Made by a program: the position numbers and the translations under genes
DNA from: RPQJ01 sp963777725
GTDB lineage: Bacteria; Pseudomonadota; Gammaproteobacteria; Steroidobacterales; Steroidobacteraceae
Reading direction: 5' to 3'
Assembly (NCBI GenBank): GCA_963777725.1
Contig: CAVZRR010000003.1
Coordinates: 157,468 to 221,467, forward strand
Length of the DNA stretch: 64,000 bases
Notes under the pieces: model-generated
The model's database searches: none
What the model was told of the DNA's origin: nothing
Seen by the model: the letters and a program-made list of their open reading frames with translations, nothing else
Shown: one piece after another, positions 50,785-59,816 of the stretch
Layout: every line of letters starts with the position of its first letter
How positions within the stretch are numbered: the first letter of the stretch is position 1

Positions 50785-51726
50785 TCACGGAATGACCACC
50801 CGCAGCGCCTGACGCTGCACGCCGAACTCCGCAGGCGTGCGGCCGACGATCTGTCCGTCGGCCTGCACTGCGACCGACGGACGGGTTGCGATCCGCACGG
50901 TGGCCGAGCGCAAGTGCCGCACCGCTCGATCACCGAGGATCCGTCCGCGATACAACTTCACGAGTTTCGGCAGGACCTGCAGCAGCGACAATTCCTGCAC
51001 CGCGAGCACGTCGAGCAGTCCGTCGTCCATCGATGCCGTCGGTGCCACGTGCATGCGGTTGCCGCAGAAGCGCGCGTTGGCGACGAACGCGAGCAGCAGC
51101 CGGCCCACAATCGTCTCGTTGCCGACCGTAATGTGGAACTCGGGCGAGCGGTAGCTGGCGAGGCCGTTCAAGGCCACGCGCAGATACGTGAATGCCGACG
51201 GCACCGGGCGAGGCACCCGCTCGCTGACCCACGCGTCGTACCCTGCACCCGCGACGTTGATGAACCAGCGCCGCGTCCCGCCCGTCTCGGGAAAATCGAT
51301 GAACCCTACGTCGTGCAGCATGGTTCGACCCGCAGCCAGCACTGCTGCGATGTGCGAAGGGTCGCGAGTGATGCCAAGAGACCGCGCCCAGTCGTTGCCG
51401 GTGCCTTGCGGTGCGACGGCAAGCGTCACCTCGCGCGTGTCGGGCAGCCCCGCGGTCAGGACGCCCTGCACGATCTCGTTCACGGACCCATCGCCGCCGA
51501 CGGCGACGATGTGCCTGAGCCCGTCGTGCAGCGCCTCGCGGGCCAGCGTTTCACCGTGGCCGGGATGCTGCGTGTGGACGACGTCGAAGCTCACGCCGGC
51601 CAGCTGCAGCGCCTGCTCGATGGCGCGCCAGCCGCGACCGCCATCGGGGCGACCGGAGGCCGGGTTGACGATGACGAGCCAGCGGGGGGCGCTAGCGGGC
51701 AACGACGCTTCGCGACGGTCCCGCAC
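50785..51726 (-). CDS. Diacylglycerol/lipid kinase family protein
   Basis: 313 aa. DAGK catalytic domain: LVIVNPASGRPDGGRGW near residue 17, IVAVGGDGSVNEIVQGVL near 75 (GGDGT-type ATP site), APQGTGNDWARSLGI near 108 and a C-terminal beta domain with DDGLLDVLAVQEL. Related enzymes phosphorylate diacylglycerol (DgkB) or other lipids (YegS). GTG at 51726 lies just before the end of the upstream DUF4124 gene spacing (two bases), so co-transcription is likely. Confidence 0.9.
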   Translation of the reverse strand: MRDRREASLPASAPRWLVIVNPASGRPDGGRGWRAIEQALQLAGVSFDVVHTQHPGHGETLAREALHDGLRHIVAVGGDGSVNEIVQGVLTAGLPDTREVTLAVAPQGTGNDWARSLGITRDPSHIAAVLAAGRTMLHDVGFIDFPETGGTRRWFINVAGAGYDAWVSERVPRPVPSAFTYLRVALNGLASYRSPEFHITVGNETIVGRLLLAFVANARFCGNRMHVAPTASMDDGLLDVLAVQELSLLQVLPKLVKLYRGRILGDRAVRHLRSATVRIATRPSVAVQADGQIVGRTPAEFGVQRQALRVVIP

Positions 51727-51728
51727 GA

Positions 51729-52361
51729 CTACCGAATCGGCGACGTGCAGTGCTCGTCCACGAACGCCTGCTGCGTGCGCAGCTGCTCGCGGTTCGGCGC
51801 GGCCCCAGGCGCCATCATGTCGGCCAGCTGGTTGCGCGCCGCGACGCACGCCGGGCTGTTCGCGACCCGCAGCTTGGCGGCCATCGCCTCCTGCTCGCGC
51901 CTGCGCACGGGATCCTGGCTGCAGTTGAGTTCCGCCGTCTGCTTCAGCCGGCGGATCTCGGCGGCGCCCGTGGGCTCCGCGCCGCTGGTCTTGCGCTCGA
52001 GCGCTTCGAGCGCGACGACGCACTCGCGCGTGCGCAGGCTGCCGAGCAGTTCTTCACGCTGGGCGACCTGCGCGGCGGAGACGGGCGCTGCCGTCGAGCC
52101 GGTGCTGCCCGACGATCGATTCACGGTGCTGCTCGAGCGCTTCGACGTCCCGGGGATATCGATGCGCTCGGCCTTGACGCCCGGAGGCGGCTTCTCGCTC
52201 GACAGGTGGGTGACGCCCTCAGCATCGACCCAGCGGTAGACCTGTGCCAAGGCGCTCGGCGCAGCGGCGACCAGCCAGGCACCAAGGCAAAGCAAGCTGG
52301 CCCAGCGCCTGCGGGTTGCGAGCGCCGCCTTGCAGAAAGTTATAACAATAGTTAAACTCAT
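51729..52361 (-). CDS. DUF4124 domain protein with a four-cysteine C-terminal domain
   Basis: 210 aa. Signal peptide ending APSALAQ, then the DUF4124 motif VYRWVDAEGVTHLSSEKPPP near residue 39. A Ser/Thr-rich linker follows, then a helical domain with Cys in RTRECVVALEALERK, AELNCSQDPVRRREQEAMAA, NSPACVAARNQLAD and FVDEHCTS. That last domain is shared with the protein at 46182. ATG at 52361 or 52370; neither has a clear ribosome binding site. Confidence 0.75.
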   Translation of the reverse strand: MSLTIVITFCKAALATRRRWASLLCLGAWLVAAAPSALAQVYRWVDAEGVTHLSSEKPPPGVKAERIDIPGTSKRSSSTVNRSSGSTGSTAAPVSAAQVAQREELLGSLRTRECVVALEALERKTSGAEPTGAAEIRRLKQTAELNCSQDPVRRREQEAMAAKLRVANSPACVAARNQLADMMAPGAAPNREQLRTQQAFVDEHCTSPIR

Positions 52362-52393
52362 GCCCGACATTTTACTGCTGCCGGAGCACGACG

Positions 52394-52624
52394 ATGGCGA
52401 CAAAGCTCAAGGTCCGCAAGATCGGCAACTCGCTTGGCGTCATCCTGCCCAAGGAGGAGTTCGAGCGCCTCGGGGTCAAGGAGGGTGACGCCCTGTACGT
52501 GGTCGATGCACCGGGCATCGGCATCGGCCTGACGCCCTACGACCCGGATTTCGAAGCGGCGATGACCGCTTTCGAGGAAACGCGGCGCCGCTATCGCAAC
52601 GCACTGCGCGAACTCGCCAAGTAA
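52394..52624 (+). CDS. AbrB/MazE-type antitoxin
   Basis: 76 aa. SpoVT-AbrB swapped-hairpin fold: KVRKIGNSLGVILPKEEFER near residue 6 is the DNA-binding core, followed by LGVKEGDALYVVD. The C-terminal 30 residues, charged and helical (ETRRRYRNALRELAK), would bind the toxin. Nine bases before the Doc gene. AbrB antitoxins paired with Doc-type toxins are known type II modules. Divergent from the DUF4124 gene. Confidence 0.88.
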   Translation: MATKLKVRKIGNSLGVILPKEEFERLGVKEGDALYVVDAPGIGIGLTPYDPDFEAAMTAFEETRRRYRNALRELAK

Positions 52625-52633
52625 GCCGTCGCC

Positions 52634-53017
52634 ATGACTCCCCGATGGGTCACTGAGGCTGCAGTGAGGACCATGCATGCCAAGCTCCTCGGTGAGTTCG
52701 GCGGCCTGCCCGGATTGCCGCGGGCGGAACTGCTGCAATCGTCGCTGGCGCGGCCGCAACAGTTACTGGCCTACGGCGAGCCGTCGCCGTCGCTCGCCCA
52801 GCTCGCGGCCTCATATGGCTTTGCACTTGCACGCAACCATTGCTTCAGCGACGGCAACAAGCGTATTGCGCTCGCGGTGATCGACGTCTTTCTGCGCATC
52901 AATGGCAGCGGCTTGTCGGCAACCGAGGAAGACGCGGCAGACACCATTCGACGCCTCGCGGCCGGGGAGCTGACGGAGTCGGATCTGGCTGCCTGGATCT
53001 CGGCAAATTCAGACTGA
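52634..53017 (+). CDS. doc: Fic/Doc family toxin (death-on-curing)
   Basis: 127 aa. Doc toxins phosphorylate elongation factor Tu using an inverted Fic active site. The catalytic motif is NHCFSDGNKRIALAVI near residue 75, matching HXFXDGNKR, so the catalytic His and Asp are intact. Length is typical of Doc. Preceded by its AbrB-like antitoxin; both frames are intact, so the module is probably functional. Confidence 0.9.
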   Translation: MTPRWVTEAAVRTMHAKLLGEFGGLPGLPRAELLQSSLARPQQLLAYGEPSPSLAQLAASYGFALARNHCFSDGNKRIALAVIDVFLRINGSGLSATEEDAADTIRRLAAGELTESDLAAWISANSD

Positions 53018-53041
53018 TCGTTCCGGATCACTTGCCTGGAT

Positions 53042-53467
53042 TCAGATCGGCTCGACGTCCAGCCCTTCACGCTGGGCTGCATCCAGCAGTCGCTGATCGA
53101 GGGTGACGAAGCGGACGGAGGCTGGGTCAGCGCCTGCGATGCCGAGTGCTGCCGCAAGCTGCAAGCTGTCCGCTGCCCTGAGGGGGTGGACTCGCAGCAG
53201 TCGTTGCGCTCGCTGTCGCAGGATGTCGGTGGGGGCGACTTGCCGCCACGTCCGCTCGAGCTTCCGCACTCGTTCCACGGCGGCATTGGCGACGTCCTTG
53301 GGTAGCGAGCCGTCGCGTTCCCGACGCGACAGCGCGGAGACGAGTTCGACCGACGTGCCCCACCAGACAACCATCACCGGGTCGACCTCGAGCATGGCGA
53401 CCAGCCGCTCGCGGTCCGGTTCGTCGATGATCAACGGCACGATCGCGGACGAGTCCCAGAACCTCAC
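53042..53467 (-). CDS. vapC: PIN-domain toxin (VapC family)
   Basis: 141 aa. PIN ribonuclease: first acidic residue in RFWDSSAIVPLI near residue 5, conserved Glu in SVELVSALSRRERDG near 40, and LRAADSLQLAAAL plus FVTLDQRLLDAAQREG supplying the remaining acids near 98-130. VapC toxins cut tRNA or rRNA. GTG start in a four-base overlap with the antitoxin stop. All catalytic acids are present. Confidence 0.9.
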   Translation of the reverse strand: MRFWDSSAIVPLIIDEPDRERLVAMLEVDPVMVVWWGTSVELVSALSRRERDGSLPKDVANAAVERVRKLERTWRQVAPTDILRQRAQRLLRVHPLRAADSLQLAAALGIAGADPASVRFVTLDQRLLDAAQREGLDVEPI

Positions 53468-53748
53468 CGTCCCTCCGCGCGTTCCTCGAGCAACGCCTCG
53501 ACCACGCTGTGCTCCGCGCGTGGCAGTGGCGTGCGGATCAGATCCAGCGGCAACGGCTCGCTGGGTGGAGTGATGATTCCAGCGCGCTGCAACTGCACGA
53601 TGCGGTCATCGTCGTCCTCGTCCGCGATGCGATCGATGCGCGCAATCGGCCGGTTTCGATCGTAGACGATCACGGTCTGCCCGGCCCGCACGCGCTGCAG
53701 GTAGGCGCTGAGCTGGTTCTTGAGCTCCGATATCGAGGCCTTCTTCAT
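53464..53748 (-). CDS. vapB: Phd/YefM-type antitoxin of the PIN toxin
   Basis: 94 aa. N-terminal Phd/YefM DNA-binding part (MKKASISELKNQLSAYLQRV, then VIVYDRNRPIARIDRI) and a C-terminal toxin-binding tail (SVVEALLEERAEGR). Translationally coupled with the PIN gene. The promoter lies directly against its start codon and is covered by a palindrome, consistent with autorepression. Confidence 0.88.
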   Translation of the reverse strand: MKKASISELKNQLSAYLQRVRAGQTVIVYDRNRPIARIDRIADEDDDDRIVQLQRAGIITPPSEPLPLDLIRTPLPRAEHSVVEALLEERAEGR

Positions 53749-53783
53749 CTGGCCATTATAGCCAGACTGATGTGTCCTGAAAA
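53748..53783 (-). promoter_or_regulatory. Promoter-operator of the vapBC pair
   Basis: Minus strand: TTTTCA (53783-53778), 17-base spacer, perfect TATAAT (53760-53755). The -10 box is the centre of the palindrome TCTGGC-7-GCCAGA (53748-53766). Transcription should start within a few bases of the antitoxin ATG, giving a nearly leaderless mRNA. A repressor on the palindrome would block RNA polymerase. Confidence 0.7.
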
Positions 53784-53811
53784 GCCTGATCGGCGCCGCA
53801 CGTGGTGAAGC

Positions 53812-54867
53812 TCACGCGTAGCGCTTGAGGATCTTCGCCAGCCCCTCCGAACCCGGGTGCAGCTTCTCGTAGGGCACCTGGTTCAGCGGCACGTCGGTCG
53901 TGCCCGCCATGTCGTGCATGTCGGGGCCGCTCGACGAGACGAAGATCAGCCCGGTGACGTGCTCGCCCTGGCGCAGCTTGGTGCGCAGGTACTCGAACGC
54001 CTTGCCGCGGTGGGTCGGGTCGTAGTCCTTGTCGAGCTTGCGCAGCACGATCTGGCTGCCATCGTGCATCTGCACCGGCAGCGTCTCGCCCTCGCCGTAG
54101 GACGCCCTGATCTCCTGCCGCGGCGGGATGTAATCGGCGTGCACGGCCTCGTGATAGTGCTCGCGCGTGAACGTGTAGCTCTTGGTCGAGCCGACGTGGT
54201 CGTTGAACGTCACGCAGGGCGAGATGATGTCGATCATCGCGAAGCCCTTGTGCATCAGGCCCGCCTGGATCAGCGGCACGAGCTGCTCCTTGTCGCCCGA
54301 GAAGCTGCGCGCGATGAACGTGCCGCCGAGCGACAGCGCAGCGAGGCACGGGTCCACCGGCGCCTGCAGGTTCTCCTCGCCCTTCTTCGACTTCGTGCCG
54401 ATGTCGGCCGACGCCGAGAACTGGCCCTTGGTGAGGCCGTACACGCCGTTGTTCTCGCACAGGTACAGCATGTTCACGTTGCGGCGGATCGAGTGCGCGA
54501 ACTGCCCGAAACCGATCGACAGCGAGTCGCCGTCGCCCGAGACGCCGATGTAGTACAGCCCCTTGTTGGCCGCATTGGCGCCGGTCGCGACCGACGGCAT
54601 GCGCCCGTGCACGCCGTTGAAGCCGTGCGAGCCACTCGCGAAATACGCCGTGGTCTTCGACGAGCAGCCGATCCCGGACAGCTTGACCAGCTGCTCAGGC
54701 CGCAGGCTCAGTCCCCACAGCGCCTCGATGATCGAGGCCGTGATCGAGTCGTGGCCACAGCCCGCACAGAGCGTCGACATCGCGCCCTCGTAGTCGCGGC
54801 GCGTGAGCCCGAGCTCGTTCTTCGGCAGGTCGGGATGGCGGACCTTCGGCTTGTTGATGAATGACAT
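53812..54867 (-). CDS. korB: 2-oxoacid:ferredoxin oxidoreductase, beta subunit
   Basis: 351 aa. Thiamine-diphosphate-binding subunit that decarboxylates 2-oxoacids (probably 2-oxoglutarate) and passes electrons to ferredoxin. CAGCGHDSI near residue 34 holds iron-sulfur ligand cysteines with IGCSSKT near 66; the TPP/Mg motif is GDGDSLSIGFGQFAHSIRRN near 110 with ENNGVYGLTKGQ. Lies downstream of korA, separated by a G-rich repeat. With korA and the GltD-like gene it forms one minus-strand set. Confidence 0.92.
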   Translation of the reverse strand: MSFINKPKVRHPDLPKNELGLTRRDYEGAMSTLCAGCGHDSITASIIEALWGLSLRPEQLVKLSGIGCSSKTTAYFASGSHGFNGVHGRMPSVATGANAANKGLYYIGVSGDGDSLSIGFGQFAHSIRRNVNMLYLCENNGVYGLTKGQFSASADIGTKSKKGEENLQAPVDPCLAALSLGGTFIARSFSGDKEQLVPLIQAGLMHKGFAMIDIISPCVTFNDHVGSTKSYTFTREHYHEAVHADYIPPRQEIRASYGEGETLPVQMHDGSQIVLRKLDKDYDPTHRGKAFEYLRTKLRQGEHVTGLIFVSSSGPDMHDMAGTTDVPLNQVPYEKLHPGSEGLAKILKRYA

Positions 54868-54880
54868 GGGAGGACCTAAA

Positions 54881-54976
54881 AGGTAGGGGATAGGGGATAG
54901 GGGATGGGGGATGGTGAAGAGGGTGCCGCCGCGGGTTCAGTCGCCACTTCCGACTATCCCCCATCCCCTATCCCCT
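54881..54976. repeat. G-rich GGGGATA/GGGGATG inverted repeat, copy 5
   Basis: Left arm 54881-54914 (GGGGATA units ending GGGGGATGGT) and right arm 54952-54976. Centre begins GAAGAGGGTGCCGCCGC and ends CGCCACTTCC, nearly the same as copy 4. It sits between korA and korB, within an otherwise continuous operon, so it should be transcribed. Confidence 0.85.
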
Positions 54977-54982
54977 GACCGT

Positions 54983-56825
54983 TCATTGGCTCGCCGCCAT
55001 CTGCGCCCTGCGGCTGTCGCCCAGCTCCGCCAGCACGGCTTCGACGATTTCCTTCGAGGTCATCGGCAGACCGCTGTAGTGCAGGATCGAGTGCAGCTTG
55101 TGCTTCTCCACCGCCGTCTCGAGCGTCAGCAGCGACTTCAGCTGCGCGTCCCGGTTCTGCTCGATCACGAAAATCTTCCCGTGCGCCGGCGAGGAAGGCT
55201 TCCACTTCGTTCGTGAACGGGAATGAACGGATCCGCATGTAGTCCACGGTGATGCCGCGTTTCGCGAGGATGTCCATCGCCTCGCGCGCGGCGCCATGGC
55301 TGCTGCCGACCGCCACGAGCCCGACCTGGTGGTCGCCCGTGCCCTCGATGACCGGGCCCGGCACCAGCATCCGCGCGCGATGGAACTTGCGCACCAGCCG
55401 GTCGAGCACGACCTGGTAGTCCGCCGAATCCTCGGTATAGCCGCCGTACTGGTTGTGCCCGGAGCCGCGCGTGAAATACGCACCCTTGGCCGAAACACCC
55501 GGCAGCGTGCGGTACGGAATGGCGTCGTCGTCCACGTCGAGGTAGCGGTGGAACTTCGGCAGCGCCTCGATCTGCTCCTTCGTGAGGACCTTGCCCCGGT
55601 CGGGACGGTAGCGGTCGTCCCACTTGAGCTCGGGGCACATCCAGTCGTTCATGCCAATGTCGAGGTCCGACATCACGAACACCGGAGTCTGCAGGCGCTC
55701 GGCCAGGTCGAACGCCTGCACCGCCATCGTGAAGCACTCTTCCGGGTTCGAGGGGAACAGCAGCACGTGCTTGGTGTCGCCGTGCGAGGCATAGGCGCAG
55801 AGCAGGATGTCGCACTGCTGAGTGCGCGTCGGCATGCCGGTGGACGGGCCGACGCGCTGCACGTCGAAGATCACGGCCGGGACCTCGGCGTAGTACGCGA
55901 GCCCGATGAACTCGCTCATCAGCGAGATGCCGGGGCCGCTGGTGGCCGTGAACGCGCGCGCGCCGTTCCAGTTGGCGCCGAGCACCATGCCGATCGCCGA
56001 CAGCTCGTCCTCGGCCTGGATCACGGCGTAGTTGTTCTTGCCGGTCTCGGGATCGACGCGCAGCTTGGCGCAGAAGTTCTTGAACGCGTCCATCAGCGAC
56101 GTGGACGGCGTGATCGGGTACCACGGGCCGACGGTGGCGCCCGCGTACACGGCACCGAGGCCCGCCGCCGTGTTGCCGTCGATCATGATGTGGCCGGCCG
56201 TCTTGTCCATGCGCTCGACGCGCAGTGGCAGCGGGCACGGCAGGTGCGCCTTCGCGTGGTCGAAGCCGAGCTGCACGGCCTTCATGTTGGCGTCCACCAG
56301 CGCCTGCTTCTTGCCGAAGCTTTCGGTGAGCAGCTGGCGGAACACGTCGAGATCGATCTCGAGCAGCGCCGCGAGCACGCCGGCGTACATGATGTTCTTC
56401 ATCAGGATCCGGTTGCGGACGCCGACGAAGTTCTCGTTGCAGATCTTCGCGAGCGGCACGCCGAGGATCGTGATGTCCTCGCGCTTCAGCACCGTCGAGC
56501 GCGGCCACGTCGAGTCGTAGATCAGGTAGCCGCCGGCACTCACCTCGCGGACGTCCTTCGCGTAGGTCTCGGCGTTCATCGCGACCATCAGGTCCACGCG
56601 GCCGGAGCGGGCCACGTAGCCGTCCCGGGTCACGCGGATCTCGTACCAGGTCGGCAGGCCCTGGATGTTCGACGGGAAGTAGTTCTTCCCCATCACCGGG
56701 ATGCCCATCCGGAAGATGGACTTCATCAGCAGCGTGTTGGCACTGGCCGAGCCGGTGCCGTTCACGTTGGCGAGCTTGATGACGAAGTCGTTTACGCGGT
56801 CTTGCGCTTTTGCGGGCTGGGCCAT
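54983..56825 (-). CDS. korA: 2-oxoacid:ferredoxin oxidoreductase, fused gamma-alpha subunit (one frameshift)
   Basis: About 613 aa after correction. N-terminal gamma domain (VNGTGSASANTLLMKSIFRM near residue 20) fused to the alpha domain (YPITPSTSLMDAFKNF near 235, AEDELSAIGMVLGANWNGAR near 270, TATSGPGISLMSEFIGLAYY near 292). Near 55183 one extra base breaks the last 65 codons; the corrected end reads HGKIFVIEQNRDAQLKSLL. Its start overlaps the end of the GltD-like gene by 34 bases. Confidence 0.92.
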
Positions 56826-58603
56826 GTGTGATCGGTCGCGTGGGGCAGGTGGATCGTGGACTTCTGCATGTCCCAGGCCGCCGTCGGGCAGCGCTCGGCG
56901 CAGAGTCCGCAGTGCACGCAGAGGTCCTCGTCCTTGACCATGACGCGGGCCGTCTGCTTCAAGGGCTCGGAAACGTAGAGCGGCTGGTGCGGGGTCTTGC
57001 GTGGCGCCTTGAGGCGCGTCGAGAGTTCCGCTTCGTCGCCGTTCCGGGTGATCGTCAGGCAATCGGTCGGGCAGATGTCGATGCAGGCGTCGCACTCGAT
57101 GCAGAGCTTCGCCTCGAACACCGTCTGGATGTCGCAGTTCAGGCAGCGCTGCACCTCGGCCGCGGTCTGCTCCGGATCGAAGCCGAGCTCGACCTCGATG
57201 CTGATCTGCTTGAAGCGCTCCTTGAGGCTCACGTGCGGCACGAGCCGCCGCTCGACGGGGTTGTAGTCGTTCTTGTACGACCACTCGTGCAGGCCCATCT
57301 TGCGGCTCGACAGGTTCATCGTCGGCGGCAGCCGGTTCGTCACCGGCTGGTCCATGCAGAAATTGTGGATCGAGATCGCCGCCTGGTGGCCGTGCTCGAC
57401 GGCCCAGATGATGTTCTTCGGGCCGAACGCCGCGTCGCCGCCGAAGAACACGTCGGGGCGCGTGGACTGGTGCGTCTTCTCGTCCACCACCGGCACGTGC
57501 CATTTGTCGAACTGGATCCCGAGGTCGTTCTCGATCCACGGGAACGCGTTCTCCTGGCCGATCGCGAGGATCACGTCGTCGGCCGGGAAGAACTGCTCGC
57601 CGACGATGCGCTCGGCGATGATGCGGCCGCGCGCGTCGATCTCGTACTGCATCTTGTCGAACAGCATGCCCTTGAGGCGGCCGCTCTCGACGACGAAGCT
57701 CTTCGGCGCGTGGTTGACGACGATCTCGACGTTCTCCGACTCGGCGTCCTCGAGTTCCCACTCGGACGCCTTGAAGAACTGCCGCGGCTTGCGCGCCATG
57801 ACCTTGACGTCCTTCGCGCCGAGCCGCAGCGACGAGCGGCAGCAGTCCATCGCGGTGTTGCCGACGCCGATGATCAGCACGCGCTCGCCGATCTTGTCCA
57901 GGTGCTTGAACGCGACCGACTCGAGCCACTGGATGCCGATGTGGATGTTCGCGTCGCCTTCCTTGCGGCCGGGCAGCTTGAGTTCCTTGCCCTTGGGTGC
58001 GCCGGAGCCGACGAACACCGCGTCGTAACCACCGGTCGCGAGCAGCTGCTTCAGGCTGTCGACACGCGTGCCGTAGCGGATCTCGGCGCCCATGCCGGTG
58101 ATGTAGCCGATCTCCTCGTCGATCACGGTCTCGGGCAGCCGGAACGCCGGGATGTTGGTGCGCATCAGGCCGCCCGGCTTGTCCCACTGCTCGAGGATCA
58201 CGACCTCGTAGCCGAGCGGCAGCAGGTCATTGGCGACCGTCAGCGAGGCGGGCCCCGCGCCGATGCAGGCGACGCGCTTGCCGTTCTTCTGCGCCGGCAC
58301 CACGGGCAGGCGATCGACGATGGAATCCTTGTGATCGGCCGCGACGCGCTTCAGCCGGCAGATCGCGACCGGCTTGTCCTCGACGCGCCCGCGGCGGCAC
58401 GCGGGCTCGCAGGGGCGGTCGCAGACGCGGCCGAGGATCCCCGGGAACACGTTCGACTCGCGGTTGACCATGTAGGCATCGGAGAACTGCCCGTTCGCGA
58501 TCAGCCGGATGTACTCCGGCACGTCGGTGTGCGCCGGGCAGGCCCACTGGCAATCCACGACCCGGTGGAAGTAGTCCGGGTTGGAGGTATCGGTCGGTTG
58601 CAC
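56792..58603 (-). CDS. GltD-like FAD/NAD(P) oxidoreductase with C-terminal 4Fe-4S clusters
   Basis: 603 aa. N-terminal Fer4-type domain (VDCQWACPAHTDVPEYIRLI, GRVCDRPCEPACRRG), FAD site VACIGAGPASLTVANDL near residue 110, NAD(P) site RVLIIGVGNTAMDCCRSSLR near 245, FFGGDAAFGPKNIIWAVEHG near 375, then two ferredoxin motifs CIECDACIDICPTDC near 500 and CVHCGLCAERCPTAAW near 567. Resembles the glutamate synthase small chain, but no large subunit is near. Next to korAB it likely shuttles electrons between NADPH and the ferredoxin site. GTG start. Confidence 0.9.
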   Translation of the reverse strand: MQPTDTSNPDYFHRVVDCQWACPAHTDVPEYIRLIANGQFSDAYMVNRESNVFPGILGRVCDRPCEPACRRGRVEDKPVAICRLKRVAADHKDSIVDRLPVVPAQKNGKRVACIGAGPASLTVANDLLPLGYEVVILEQWDKPGGLMRTNIPAFRLPETVIDEEIGYITGMGAEIRYGTRVDSLKQLLATGGYDAVFVGSGAPKGKELKLPGRKEGDANIHIGIQWLESVAFKHLDKIGERVLIIGVGNTAMDCCRSSLRLGAKDVKVMARKPRQFFKASEWELEDAESENVEIVVNHAPKSFVVESGRLKGMLFDKMQYEIDARGRIIAERIVGEQFFPADDVILAIGQENAFPWIENDLGIQFDKWHVPVVDEKTHQSTRPDVFFGGDAAFGPKNIIWAVEHGHQAAISIHNFCMDQPVTNRLPPTMNLSSRKMGLHEWSYKNDYNPVERRLVPHVSLKERFKQISIEVELGFDPEQTAAEVQRCLNCDIQTVFEAKLCIECDACIDICPTDCLTITRNGDEAELSTRLKAPRKTPHQPLYVSEPLKQTARVMVKDEDLCVHCGLCAERCPTAAWDMQKSTIHLPHATDHTWPSPQKRKTA

Positions 58604-58784
58604 GGTGGCGGGATCCTTGGGCGGGCGGCAGGGCGCGAGCTTAGCGCTTCGGCGCGGCGGCGCAACCCGCGGCGTCTGGGCTACCGCGGCGCAGCAAAAT
58701 CAAGTGCCGAACATTGTCAAAACGGCATTGCGGGCAGGTGTGCAAGGCGCGTAGCGTAAAACGTGAACAAGAACACATTATGCG

Positions 58785-59237
58785 GTGGGGAACATGGGGC
58801 GGTCGATGGGCGTGGTGGCGCTTGCCGCGCTGCTGGCGGGTCCGGCGCTGGCGGACCAGGCGCGGGCGCGGTTCACCGTGTCCGCCGTCGTGCCGAAGCG
58901 CGTGACGCTGACGGCGCTCGAGCAGCCCGCCCAGCTGATGCTGTCGGTGGAAGACATCGAGCGAGGCTACAAGGACGTGTCCGCCCGCTACCAGGTGCGG
59001 CACAACGATCGGAACGGCTACCTGCTGCACCTTGTGCCGCGCGTCGGGCTGACACGCCAAATTGAAGTGCGGGGGCTCGCAGCAGAAGTCGTGCTGGGCG
59101 ACGCGGATCTCGCGATCCGGCAGGCCTCGGCCGGGCGCCTGCACGATTTCGAGCTGGCGTTCCGCTTCGTGCTCGATCCCGCGGCCCGGCCCGGCAGCTA
59201 CGCGCTGCCGGTCCACGTCACGGCCGCGCCGCTCTGA
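58785..59237 (+). CDS. Hypothetical secreted protein beside the Csu-type pilus genes
   Basis: 150 aa. Signal peptide ending near GPALADQ, then a likely all-beta domain (ARFTVSAVVPKRVTLTALEQ, YLLHLVPRVGLTRQIEVRGL) ending RPGSYALPVHVTAAPL, a pattern like pilin-type Ig folds. No cysteines, so not a normal SCPU subunit. Convergent with the first SCPU gene. It may be an accessory pilus protein. Start uncertain: GTG 58785, or ATG 58794 or 58806. Confidence 0.6.
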   Translation: MGNMGRSMGVVALAALLAGPALADQARARFTVSAVVPKRVTLTALEQPAQLMLSVEDIERGYKDVSARYQVRHNDRNGYLLHLVPRVGLTRQIEVRGLAAEVVLGDADLAIRQASAGRLHDFELAFRFVLDPAARPGSYALPVHVTAAPL

Positions 59238-59246
59238 CGCGGAGAC

Positions 59247-59774
59247 TCAGAACGTCAACGTGACGACGATCGTGTCGCTGTAGTTGCCGGTCGGCGACGG
59301 CCTGCAGCGCCGGAATGCGCCCGTAGATCGGGTGCGAAGCCCGGACGGACGCTGTTAGCCCCGGGATTGACGCGCATCGATCCCGCCACCCGCGCCGTGC
59401 CCGCGGTGCCGTTGCCCCAGATCCGCGTGAATGCAGCCGAGTCGAACAGGTTGTAATTCAGCGTCGCGGTCGCCGGCGCGCATTTGCCGCTGGGCATAGT
59501 TGCCACTGCTTCCCGCCGACAGCGCCACGGTGTAGTTCACCTGCGTCGCCCCGCCCGAGACGTGCGTGCACACGACGATGACCTCGCCGGTCGAGTCGGT
59601 ATTCGCAGTGACGAGCGGGTCGTAGTTGCCGAAGACGACACCCGTCGTCGACACGGCGCAGTCCGCAGCGGCCCGCGCAGCGCCACTGGACAGCAGCGCC
59701 AGGACCGCGACGCCGATGCCGAATGCGGCTGCGCTTCGCGGCCAGCGCCGATGGATTTCGCTCGAAACTCTCAT
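59247..59774 (-). pseudogene. Spore coat U (SCPU) domain pilus protein, three frameshifts
   Basis: Signal peptide ending near ARAAADC, then the SCPU fold: STTGVVFGNYDPLV, then YTVALSAGSSGNYAQRQM, TLNYNLFDSAAFTRIWGNGT, IYGRIPALQAV and NYSDTIVVTLTF. These parts lie in different frames, with apparent extra bases near 59471, 59331 and 59292. Three extra bases restore a protein of about 174 aa. By position after the usher it would be the tip or minor subunit (CsuE-like). Either decayed or mis-sequenced. Confidence 0.75.
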
Positions 59775-59816
59775 GCGCCCCGCTATGACTCAGGCCGGCG
59801 ATTCTGCCACGGCCGG

